Part shown: positions 1 to 6,639 of the stretch, in pieces
Position numbering within the stretch: position 1 is the first letter of the stretch
How the letters are laid out: each line of letters starts with the position of its first letter
Source: Bacteroidota bacterium
GTDB lineage: Bacteria > Bacteroidota > Bacteroidia > M30B66
Direction of reading: 5' to 3'
NCBI GenBank assembly: GCA_947497195.1
Contig: CANMGM010000057.1
Span: forward strand, 1-10,826
DNA length: 10,826 bases
Translations under genes and position numbers: made by a program
The notes under the pieces: model-generated
Told to the model about the DNA's origin: nothing
Database searches by the model: none
What the model saw: only the letters and a program-made list of their open reading frames with translations

Positions 1-2
1 AC

Positions 3-713
3 CTAGGCGAAATGACAGAATTAATTGGAGAAAAAAACTGGTTGACGCATCTGATTTCACATACTCCGAATTTTCTTTTCAATTACACATTGCTGGCATA
101 TCAGCAATATCTAAGCAATCCTGAAGCGCTTAAAATTTTGGAGAATTTTCATTTTGATTTAATTCGACTAGGAGAAGTTCGTGATAAAATAAAACTAACA
201 GAACCCTTCTTCCGAAATGCAGAGCTGATTAGTTTTGACCTAGGCGCAGTACGCTCATCCGATACCGGCATACTGGAATTTTCGAATCCAAATGGCCTTT
301 ATGCAGAAGAAGCCTGCAGACTAATGCGCTATGCCGGCCATGGGGGAAAATTAAAATGCATTGTGCTTTGCGGTTATTCGGGAATAGGACTGAATACAAT
401 CAGCACAGCATTGCTTGCACAACTAATTTGGCATTTGAATGATGGCTATGAGGCGCGAATTGATGACGGACAAATAGGAAAAGAAGCCGACTTTTTAACC
501 TACACCATAGGTGGAACCAACGAAATCGAAGAACTCGTTTTTTACAAAAGTGCACGCAGCGGAAGATGGTGGATGAAAGTGCCTTCGTTTGCCAAATTGC
601 ATGGGCGGTCGAACAGGAATCATATTGTACCCTGTAATTATGAGGATTACCAACAGGCTTTATTGGGAGAAATTCCGGAAACATGGTGGCGAACACACCA
701 AAAACTTGCGTAA
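3..713 (+). CDS. Formimidoylglutamase-like ureohydrolase-fold protein (5' truncated)
   Basis: This is the C-terminal part of an arginase/agmatinase/formimidoylglutamase-fold protein. The reading frame is open to the left edge (Leu-Gly-Glu precede the first ATG at 12), so the true start lies outside the window. Numbering from that ATG, the visible landmarks are SFDLGAVRSSD (74-84), which aligns with the ureohydrolase SxDxDxxDP metal motif, then PNGLYAEEACRLMRYAG (93-109), and a Trp-rich tail WWRTHQK (225-231) after a VPCNYEDY segment (206-213). These are traits I recall from Bacteroidota formimidoylglutamase homologues, which run about 340-390 residues, so roughly the first third is missing. 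Active enzymes of the family hydrolyse guanidino or formimino groups with a two-manganese centre. Here the first Asp of the motif is kept (Asp76) but the second position is Gly78, and the later conserved Glu-x-Asn-Pro-type motif appears as GYSGIG (121-126). Catalysis is therefore doubtful. The N-terminal metal ligands cannot be seen. Function is inferred from fold resemblance only. Confidence 0.72.
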   Translation, partial: LGEMTELIGEKNWLTHLISHTPNFLFNYTLLAYQQYLSNPEALKILENFHFDLIRLGEVRDKIKLTEPFFRNAELISFDLGAVRSSDTGILEFSNPNGLYAEEACRLMRYAGHGGKLKCIVLCGYSGIGLNTISTALLAQLIWHLNDGYEARIDDGQIGKEADFLTYTIGGTNEIEELVFYKSARSGRWWMKVPSFAKLHGRSNRNHIVPCNYEDYQQALLGEIPETWWRTHQKLA

Positions 714-785
714 TTTTTGGCTTTGATATTCAGTTCTTTGCGACAAATTGGCGACGTTTTATTAACCGCTTATTCACAATTTAAC

Positions 786-817
786 TTGTGGATGTGAAAT
801 TAATTTGCGTATTTTAG
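786..817 (+). promoter_or_regulatory. Candidate Bacteroidota-type promoter for porP-gldKLMN
   Basis: A TTG at 786-788 and TATTTTAG at 810-817 are separated by 21 bp. This resembles the Bacteroidota -33 TTG / -7 TAnnTTTG promoter with one mismatch in the -7 box. It would place the transcript start near 824, about 30 bp before the porP ATG. The upstream sequence also holds a small inverted repeat (TTCACA 773-778 with TGTGAA 793-798) that overlaps the -33 element and could bind a regulator. The region is AT-rich, so chance matches are likely and this is only a candidate. The rest of the 142-bp gap 714-855 shows nothing else I can name. Confidence 0.3.
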
Positions 818-855
818 CGACCTTATATCGAATAACGCACTAAATCAAACGCCCA

Positions 856-1767
856 ATGAAAAGACGGATAGCCGTTGCTGCCCTTGCAATCTGCTCACTT
901 AAGAGCTTCTCTCAGCAAGACCCCCAGTTGAGTATGAACATGTTTAACCGTATGGCGGTAAATGCTGGATATGCCGGTACAACAGGTTCTATTTGTGCTA
1001 CGGCAATTGGGCGTAATCAATGGATGGGCTTTGAAGGCAATCCCAGCACATTTATCCTCAACCTCGATGCTCCCGTGAAAGTTTTGAAAGGCGGGTTAGG
1101 ACTTTCGATAATGAGTGACCAGATTGGAGTTGAAAATTCTGTTCAGGCCAAACTCGCATATTCCTACCATTATGCTTTGGGTGATGGAATACTAGGTGGG
1201 GGTCTTGATGTTGGTATCATTAATAAGACATTGGGCAAAGGGTTAAACCCTCTTCAGAGCGGAGACCAATCCATTCCTGTATCTGAACTGTCTGCAACAG
1301 CATTTGATGTTGGTGTTGGTGCTTATTACACCTCGCAAAAATTTTATGCCGGTATTTCTGCTAACCACCTTCCACAATCAACATTTGATATGGGAACCGT
1401 GCAATATAAGTCTCGTATGCATTTGTACTTTATGGGCGGATACAACCTACAGCTTGCAAATCCTGATTTGATGATCGTTCCCTCAATTTTTGTTAAAAAT
1501 GCAGCCTCCACACAATTGGATGTAAATTGTAACGTTCACTATAAAAGTCGCTACTTCGGCGGTTTATCGTATCGTATGCAAGACGCAGTTGTTGTAATGT
1601 TAGGAGGAAATGTGTGGAAAGATTTAAAATTGGGTTTGGCGTATGATGTGAATACTTCAAAGCTGAATCCTTACAATAATGGCACTTTGGAGTTCATGTT
1701 GAACTATTGCTTTAAGATTAAAATTGAAAAACCGCGTCAGGTATACCGCAACGTAAGATATTTATAA
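856..1767 (+). CDS. porP: PorP/SprF family type IX secretion outer-membrane protein
   Basis: This 303-residue protein belongs to the PorP/SprF family of Bacteroidota. These are outer-membrane beta-barrels that work with the T9SS, either as part of the secretion apparatus or as a partner that helps a specific large cargo (SprF with SprB in gliding bacteria). A Sec signal peptide is visible, with Lys/Arg at residues 2-4, a hydrophobic stretch 5-15 and likely cleavage after SFS (17-19). The mature N-terminus QQDPQLSMNMFNRM and the early NAGYAGT (36-42) are typical of the family, as are NQWMGFEGNP (54-63), RYFGGLSYR (232-240) and the C-terminal barrel strands ending NYCFKIKI (283-290). Length fits the family. 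The gene sits directly upstream of gldK, as porP sits upstream of porK in Porphyromonas, which supports the core PorP role over a cargo-specific SprF. Sequence alone does not separate the two. The ATG at 856 is the natural start because the signal peptide begins there. Confidence 0.92.
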   Translation: MKRRIAVAALAICSLKSFSQQDPQLSMNMFNRMAVNAGYAGTTGSICATAIGRNQWMGFEGNPSTFILNLDAPVKVLKGGLGLSIMSDQIGVENSVQAKLAYSYHYALGDGILGGGLDVGIINKTLGKGLNPLQSGDQSIPVSELSATAFDVGVGAYYTSQKFYAGISANHLPQSTFDMGTVQYKSRMHLYFMGGYNLQLANPDLMIVPSIFVKNAASTQLDVNCNVHYKSRYFGGLSYRMQDAVVVMLGGNVWKDLKLGLAYDVNTSKLNPYNNGTLEFMLNYCFKIKIEKPRQVYRNVRYL

Positions 1768-1865
1768 AACTTTCCGAAACCGGTTTAATTCTTCTCCGTT
1801 TACCCCTCTCAAAACAGGCCATCAGATTGTTTCAAACTATACAATCCAACGCAAACCTGATAACT

Positions 1866-3197
1866 ATGATAAAGCCACGTAATTTTTCTGCTAATGCACT
1901 TTCCGGAGCACTTGTGCTTGGGGCTGCAGTGATGCTGAGCAGCTGCGGAAACGACGGCAATGGATACCTTACCGGTGTTCAGGGTCGGGAAAATTGGTTC
2001 CAGGAAGACCCATTTGGCATGGTTTACATTCCAATGGGAAGTTTCAACATGGGTCCGAGCGACCAGGATGTTACTTTTGGTGTTACGGCGCAGTCAAAGA
2101 CCGTTTCGCTTCCTGCTTATTACATGGATCAAACAGAAATCACGAACAACGAATACCGTCAGTTTGTAGATTGGGTTAGAGATTCCATAGCGCGAAGAAT
2201 GCTCGGCGAGGTGGATGAAGAAACCTGGTTAATTACAACAGATCAGTTTGATCAGGACTATCCTGTTCCTCATCTTAATTATGATGAGCGGCTTAAGTAT
2301 GGCGACAAAGACGAAGAAATTCGCGAAGCGCTCGAACCCATGTATTTGCCGGAAAATGAACGTTTCTATGGTCGCAAGGAATTTGATACACGTAAATTCT
2401 TATTTGATTTTTGGTGGATCGATTATCAGTCGGCTGCCAAACGAGCAAATCGCCCTCAAGGACTTAAAGACCGGTCTAAATTTATCATTAAGGAAAGCGT
2501 AAACGTTTATCCCGATACGCTTGCATGGATTCACGATTTCACGTACTCATACAACGAGCCGCTTACAAACATGTACTTCTGGCATCCTGGCTATGACGAC
2601 TATCCAGTGGTTGGTGTAAACTGGAAACAGGCTCGCGCGTTCAGTGTTTGGAGAACAAACCTCCGCAACGGGTATCTCGAAGAAAACGGCAGCACATACG
2701 AACAAAATTATCGCTTACCCACAGAATCTGAATGGGAATATGCTTCACGCGGTGGTCTCGACTTGAGTCCTTATCCTTGGGGTGGGCCTTACATCAGAAA
2801 CAGCGTGGGATGCTTTCTTGCCAATTTCAAACCGCTTCGTGGTAATTACATAGACGATGGTGGTTTAACGACACTTCGTGCAGACATGTATAACCCGAAT
2901 GGTTATGGTTTATACTGTATGGCCGGCAATGTTGCCGAGTGGACATCTAACGCCTACGATGAATCGGCCTACAATTTTTCTCACGACAACAGCCCCGACT
3001 ATAGCTATGAGGCCAAAGAAAGCGATCCGATAGCGCTCAAGCGCAAAGTTATTCGCGGGGGGTCTTGGAAAGATGTTTCTTATTTTCTTCAAACGGGTAC
3101 TCGCACATACGAGTACCAAGACACAGCCAAGTGCTACATTGGTTTTCGCTGTGTAATTTCTTATATCGGTCGAGACAAGTACGACGTTACTGAATAA
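1866..3197 (+). CDS. gldK: GldK/PorK, T9SS outer-membrane ring lipoprotein
   Basis: GldK is an outer-membrane lipoprotein that forms the periplasmic ring of the T9SS with GldN and contacts the GldLM motor. I chose ATG 1866 (443 residues). The frame extends to a TTG at 1827, but the shorter form begins right at a lipoprotein signal: Lys3, Arg5, a hydrophobic core, then the lipobox LSSC with Cys27 as the lipidated residue. The mature protein has a formylglycine-generating-enzyme (FGE-sulfatase) fold. Landmarks are an N-terminal MVYIPMGSFNMG (52-63), DQTEITNNEY (88-97), YRLPTESEWEYA (282-293), GNVAEW (354-359), RGGSW (397-401) and GFRC (426-429). A long insert of about 140 residues between the second and third of these blocks is typical of GldK compared with true FGE. 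The cysteine pair that true FGE carries shortly after RGGSW is absent here (KDVSYFLQTG follows), so the protein is structural and not an oxidase. Its position between porP and gldL confirms the assignment. Confidence 0.95.
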   Translation: MIKPRNFSANALSGALVLGAAVMLSSCGNDGNGYLTGVQGRENWFQEDPFGMVYIPMGSFNMGPSDQDVTFGVTAQSKTVSLPAYYMDQTEITNNEYRQFVDWVRDSIARRMLGEVDEETWLITTDQFDQDYPVPHLNYDERLKYGDKDEEIREALEPMYLPENERFYGRKEFDTRKFLFDFWWIDYQSAAKRANRPQGLKDRSKFIIKESVNVYPDTLAWIHDFTYSYNEPLTNMYFWHPGYDDYPVVGVNWKQARAFSVWRTNLRNGYLEENGSTYEQNYRLPTESEWEYASRGGLDLSPYPWGGPYIRNSVGCFLANFKPLRGNYIDDGGLTTLRADMYNPNGYGLYCMAGNVAEWTSNAYDESAYNFSHDNSPDYSYEAKESDPIALKRKVIRGGSWKDVSYFLQTGTRTYEYQDTAKCYIGFRCVISYIGRDKYDVTE

Positions 3198-3270
3198 GAA
3201 TCGACTAATCTTTCTTTTGTAAACTCTAATTTTTTTTCATTTCATCCACACACTTTAATTCAAAAAAACA

Positions 3271-4083
3271 ATGGCAAATTTTCTTGCAACGAAAAAAGGG
3301 AAAAGAATCATGGGCATGGTCTACGGACTCGGTGCAGCAGTTGTAATTGTAGGGGCACTCTTTAAAATCCTCCACTGGCCTGGAGCGAATGAGATGCTAA
3401 CAGTCGGCCTTTTAACGGAAGCGGCGATTTTCTTTCTTTCGGCTTTTGAAAAACCACATGAAGATCCCGATTGGACATTGGTTTACCCAGAACTTGCCGG
3501 AATGCATGATGAGGGTCATAGCCATGATAAAAAGGCGGTTAAAGCATCGAATAATAAAGATGCCGTTTCACAGCAATTGGATAAAATGCTTGAGGATGCC
3601 AAAATTGGGCCTGAATTAATTGAGAGTTTAGGGCACTCGTTTAAAGCGCTTTCTGATAACACCTCAAAACTTGCAGACATTACAGATGCATCTGTTGCAA
3701 CAGATGAATATGTTTCTAATATTAAATCTGCTTCGAGCCAGGTTGGAACACTCGCCGAGCGCTATATGAAGGCCTCCGAATCGCTCGATAGCATTACACT
3801 TACCAATGCAGACGGACAAAGTTATGGTGAGCAGTTGCAACGCGTATCTAAAAACCTTACAGAATTAAATTCTGTTTATGAACTTCAATTACGCGGAGCA
3901 GAGCAGCACTCTCAGGCAACAAACCGTTTCTACGATGGAATTGAGCAGTTGATGAACAATCTTCAAGATTCTGTTAACGACACCAAGCGTTATAAAGAAG
4001 AAATGTCACAGCTCACTACAAATTTAACTTCGCTTAATACCATTTATGGTAATATGCTAAGTGCAATGAATACAAATCGATAA
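3271..4083 (+). CDS. gldL: GldL/PorL, inner-membrane proton-channel subunit of the T9SS motor
   Basis: GldL is the stator-like inner-membrane subunit that, with GldM, converts proton motive force into motion for secretion and gliding. The 270-residue protein has two N-terminal membrane helices (about 14-34 and 42-59), then a cytoplasmic region (about 60-270) rich in heptad-like helices. Residues I recall as important in the Flavobacterium johnsoniae motor all have counterparts here: Tyr18, Lys32, His35, Glu50 in the second helix and Glu60 at its end (F. johnsoniae Tyr13, Lys27, His30, Glu49, Glu59). The interhelix loop HWPGANE is compact. After helix two there is a His/Asp-rich linker (His63, His79, His83, His85) before the coiled-coil tail. 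The start is preceded by an A-rich leader without a Shine-Dalgarno sequence. The gene lies 73 bp after gldK and 39 bp before gldM. The family assignment is firm, and the residue correspondence comes from a manual alignment against remembered sequence. Confidence 0.95.
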   Translation: MANFLATKKGKRIMGMVYGLGAAVVIVGALFKILHWPGANEMLTVGLLTEAAIFFLSAFEKPHEDPDWTLVYPELAGMHDEGHSHDKKAVKASNNKDAVSQQLDKMLEDAKIGPELIESLGHSFKALSDNTSKLADITDASVATDEYVSNIKSASSQVGTLAERYMKASESLDSITLTNADGQSYGEQLQRVSKNLTELNSVYELQLRGAEQHSQATNRFYDGIEQLMNNLQDSVNDTKRYKEEMSQLTTNLTSLNTIYGNMLSAMNTNR

Positions 4084-4122
4084 TCGTTTCTTTAACAATT
4101 CTAATTTCTAAAAAAGAAAAAA

Positions 4123-5703
4123 ATGGCAGGTGGTAAAGAAACGCCCAGACAGAAAATGATCGGGATGATGTATTTGGTACTTACGGCTCTTCTGGCGCTA
4201 AACGTATCAAAAGAAATCTTGGATGCGTTCGTGGTTGTTAATAATGGTTTGGTTCAGACCGATAAAAACTTCACCAATAATAACAACCTATTGTATTCCT
4301 CACTTGAGGCACAGTTGGCAAACGATCCGGTTCGCGCGAGAAAAGCAGTGGATGATTCCAAAAGGCTAAAAAAATGGGCAAATGATCTTCATCAATTAAT
4401 CGACGATATAAAAACCGAGTTAATCGTTGCAGAAGACCAAGTTGCAAAAGAACAGGCCGTTAAGAATCTTGACAGCTTGTCGAATGTACAAAACAAGGAT
4501 AAATACGACAATTGCACCCGTATCATGTGCGGGGATGGAACAGCAAATGCAAAAGGCAAAGCAACAGATTTGAAAAACAAAATCGTTGAGTTCAAAAAGA
4601 ATATGTTGAGCATTCTGCCTGAATCTGCTAAAAAATCTACTAACTTAGGACTTAAAACCGAAGATCCTCCAAAAAAGGGAACCGCAGTAGAGACCTGGGA
4701 AATGGAGAAGTTTTACCATCTACCAATCGCGGCGCAAATCGTTAACCTTACGCAATTGCAAACAGAAATTCGCAATGCGGAAGGAACTGTACTAAACGAG
4801 TTGTTTAAATCGATTGGGGCAAGAACGATTAAGGTTGATAAACTTGCTGCTCAAATGGTTCCTTCGGCAAACGTAGTTGCTATCGGAGATGAATTTACCG
4901 CAAAAATTTTCGTTGCGGCGTTGAATACATCTTCCATACCAGATGTTAACGTAAACGGGCGCGTAATTACTGAAGTTGACGAAAACGGGTTTGTTGTGTT
5001 CAAGGCCCGCCCTTCTTCTGAAGGCGAGCAAAAAGTGAAGGCTTCAGTTAAATTTAAAAATGCTGACGGCCAAGATGAGGTTTCTGAAAAGGAGTTCACT
5101 TATACTGCCGTGAAACCCAACGCCGTTGTGTCTCCAACAAAAATGAATGTTTTTTACATCGGTGTTGATAACCCAGTGTCGATTTCTGTAGCAGGTTCTG
5201 CTCCCGATAAAATTGAAGCTAGTTTACAAGGCGCAACAGGTTCTCTTACTCGCGTAAAGGGAGGAGAATTTATTGCAAAGGTTTCCGGAGGATCAAAATG
5301 CACAATCCCGGTTTCTGTTAAAAAGGCCGATGGGAAAGGAACAACATCGATGGGCGCACCTGAATTCCGAATCAAAAGAATTCCTGACCCCGTTCCTATG
5401 CTTTTAGGCAAGCGAAATGGAGAGAATGTTTCTATTGGTGAGTTGAAGTCGGCTGGTTATATATCTGCCGTATTGGAAGGTTTCGATTTCCAAGCCAACT
5501 TCTCGATTGTTTCTTTCGAATTCGGTGCCAATATTGGCGGTATGTATAAAACGGCGTTGGTAAATGGAAACAAATTTGATTCTCAGGTAACATCGCTCCT
5601 AAATCAGGTTAAGCCTGGTGGTCGTATATTCTTTAGCGATATCAAGGCTAAAGGCCCCGATGGCTCAACCCGTACATTAAATGCGTCATTTAAGATTAAA
5701 TAA
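4123..5703 (+). CDS. gldM: GldM/PorM, T9SS motor shaft protein
   Basis: GldM is anchored in the inner membrane by one N-terminal helix and spans the periplasm as a long dimer, passing movement of the GldLM motor to the GldK-GldN ring. The 526-residue protein opens with the family signature MAGGKETPRQKMIGMMYLVL. It includes Arg9, which I recall as functionally important in Flavobacterium GldM, and the membrane helix at about 13-35. The periplasmic part has a helical first domain (about 36-235, with the conserved WEMEKFYHLPIAA at 192-204) and then beta-rich domains: about 236-330, 331-420 (beginning KPNAVVSPTKMNVFYIGVDNP) and the C-terminal domain 421-526 ending in GGRIFFSDIKAKGPDG. This fits the four-domain architecture of known GldM/PorM, and length matches the family. 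Two cysteines five residues apart in the first domain (Cys131, Cys136) could form a disulfide. The ATG follows a poly-purine leader (AAAAAAGAAAAAA), normal for the phylum. Confidence 0.96.
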   Translation: MAGGKETPRQKMIGMMYLVLTALLALNVSKEILDAFVVVNNGLVQTDKNFTNNNNLLYSSLEAQLANDPVRARKAVDDSKRLKKWANDLHQLIDDIKTELIVAEDQVAKEQAVKNLDSLSNVQNKDKYDNCTRIMCGDGTANAKGKATDLKNKIVEFKKNMLSILPESAKKSTNLGLKTEDPPKKGTAVETWEMEKFYHLPIAAQIVNLTQLQTEIRNAEGTVLNELFKSIGARTIKVDKLAAQMVPSANVVAIGDEFTAKIFVAALNTSSIPDVNVNGRVITEVDENGFVVFKARPSSEGEQKVKASVKFKNADGQDEVSEKEFTYTAVKPNAVVSPTKMNVFYIGVDNPVSISVAGSAPDKIEASLQGATGSLTRVKGGEFIAKVSGGSKCTIPVSVKKADGKGTTSMGAPEFRIKRIPDPVPMLLGKRNGENVSIGELKSAGYISAVLEGFDFQANFSIVSFEFGANIGGMYKTALVNGNKFDSQVTSLLNQVKPGGRIFFSDIKAKGPDGSTRTLNASFKIK

Positions 5704-5725
5704 ACCGTAATCAAAATCTCTTTTT

Positions 5726-6568
5726 ATGATACGTAATCTTTTTGTTTCAGTTTTGATAGCTCTTCCGGTTGTTTCAACTTTCGGGCAATCTGTATTAGAC
5801 GACAAAGTTCAGGATGGTGTTGTAAAAAGAGAACACATCATGAACCGCAAGCCCATACCATATGCTCCCGTTCGCGAAGCAGATGTGATGTGGAAGCGAA
5901 GAATTTGGCGTGTTATCGATTTGCGTGAAAAAATTAACCTTCCGCTATACTTCCCATTGAATAACGATGTAAATGGCTTGCGCAGTTTAACGAATGTTAT
6001 TTACAAGGCAGTAACAGAAGAAGTTTCTCTTCGCGTGTATAGCTCTGCGGCGGATGATTTTTCACAGGAGGTTACCCCTTCTGAGGTGAAGAAAATGACC
6101 GAAAAAAACTATGAAAAGGTTATTCCCAGCATGTTGGATCCATCCGTTGACACAACGATTATTATTACAGAATCTTTTTCTCCAAATCGGGTGAAGAAAA
6201 TTCTCTTGAAGGAAGAATGGTTCTTCGACAAACAGCGTTCAGTGCTCGATGTGCGTATTTTGGGGATTTGCCCACTATATGAACAGGAAGACAAAGAAAA
6301 AGGGGATCAGCCTCTTTTCTGGGTATATTTTCCAGAAGCACGAAAAGAACTCGCGAAGTACGATGTGTTCAATCGTCAAAATCCTCAAGAAAGAAGGTCA
6401 TTTGATGATATATTCTGGAAAAGACAATTCAGCAGTTACATAATCCAGGAAGAAAATGTTTACAACCGTGCAATCAACGAATACAAGAAGGGAATGGACG
6501 CACTGCTCGAATCGAACAGAATAAAAGACGAAATCATTACCTTCGAACACGATCTTTGGGAGTTTTGA
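5726..6568 (+). CDS. gldN: GldN/PorN, T9SS periplasmic ring protein
   Basis: GldN is a periplasmic protein that forms the outer-membrane-associated T9SS ring with the lipoprotein GldK and receives the C-terminal domain of GldM. The 280-residue precursor has a Sec signal peptide (Met-Ile-Arg-Asn, hydrophobic 5-18, likely cleavage after TFG at 18-20 before Gln21). The mature protein shows the family signature PVREADVMWKRRIWRVID (48-65) followed by LREKINLPLYFPLN (66-79). Further family features are SPNRVKKILLKEEWFFD (150-166), LGICPLY (178-184) and a C-terminal FDDIFWKRQFSSYI (225-238) leading into a helical tail. Length is near the family norm (about 280-330). Only one copy is present. Flavobacterium johnsoniae has a second paralogue, gldO, next to gldN, but here a terminator follows at once. 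The 22-bp gap from gldM implies cotranscription. Confidence 0.94.
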   Translation: MIRNLFVSVLIALPVVSTFGQSVLDDKVQDGVVKREHIMNRKPIPYAPVREADVMWKRRIWRVIDLREKINLPLYFPLNNDVNGLRSLTNVIYKAVTEEVSLRVYSSAADDFSQEVTPSEVKKMTEKNYEKVIPSMLDPSVDTTIIITESFSPNRVKKILLKEEWFFDKQRSVLDVRILGICPLYEQEDKEKGDQPLFWVYFPEARKELAKYDVFNRQNPQERRSFDDIFWKRQFSSYIIQEENVYNRAINEYKKGMDALLESNRIKDEIITFEHDLWEF

Positions 6569-6608
6569 GGAAAGCTCCAGTTTATTGTTTAACCCTCCAC
6601 GCTTACAC

Positions 6609-6636
6609 AAAAAAACCGGATCTATCCGGTTTTTTT
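6609..6636. terminator. Bidirectional rho-independent terminator between gldN and manC
   Basis: CCGGA (6616-6620) pairs with TCCGG (6625-6629) across a TCTA loop. The stem is flanked by a run of seven A at 6609-6615 and seven T at 6630-6636, so the structure works on either strand. On the plus strand it lies 40 bp after the gldN stop. On the minus strand it starts 3 bp beyond the stop of the guanylyltransferase gene. It therefore closes both converging transcripts. Confidence 0.9.
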
Positions 6637-6639
6637 GTT

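Larger units (their letters stand above)
856..6568 (+). other. Type IX secretion/gliding motor operon porP-gldK-gldL-gldM-gldN
   Basis: Five same-strand genes of one molecular machine lie in sequence with gaps of 98, 73, 39 and 22 bp. No terminator-like hairpin lies between them, and a strong terminator follows gldN at 6609-6636. The likely transcript starts upstream of porP. The 98-bp porP-gldK gap is long enough for an internal promoter, but I found no convincing TTG/TAnnTTTG pair in it. The gaps before gldL and gldM end in A-rich leaders (for example CAAAAAAACA before gldL), which serve as translation initiation context in Bacteroidota in place of a Shine-Dalgarno sequence. Operon status is inferred from layout. 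Confidence 0.75.

Noticed and set aside
773..798. Hairpin-like repeats upstream of porP as a terminator of the formimidoylglutamase-like gene
   Set aside because: Stems are five to six pairs and no T-run follows, so it does not qualify as a terminator. It is noted only as a possible regulator site.
1777..1786. Perfect palindrome AAACCGGTTT between porP and gldK
   Set aside because: With no loop and only ten bases it cannot form a terminator hairpin. As an operator half-site it is too short to call from one sequence.
1827..1865. Longer gldK reading frame starting at TTG 1827
   Set aside because: It adds 13 residues in front of a complete lipoprotein signal that begins at the ATG 1866.
2910..3119. 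Open frame antisense to gldK, and similar open frames within gldM, manC and the repeat gene
   Set aside because: They lie wholly inside well-supported genes, have composition imposed by the opposite strand and show no family motif.
4087..4119. Inverted repeat TTTCTTT / AAAGAAA in the gldL-gldM gap that could mask the gldM start region
   Set aside because: It is low-complexity A/T sequence with a 19-base loop and almost no G-C pairing, so it is expected by chance in an A-rich leader.
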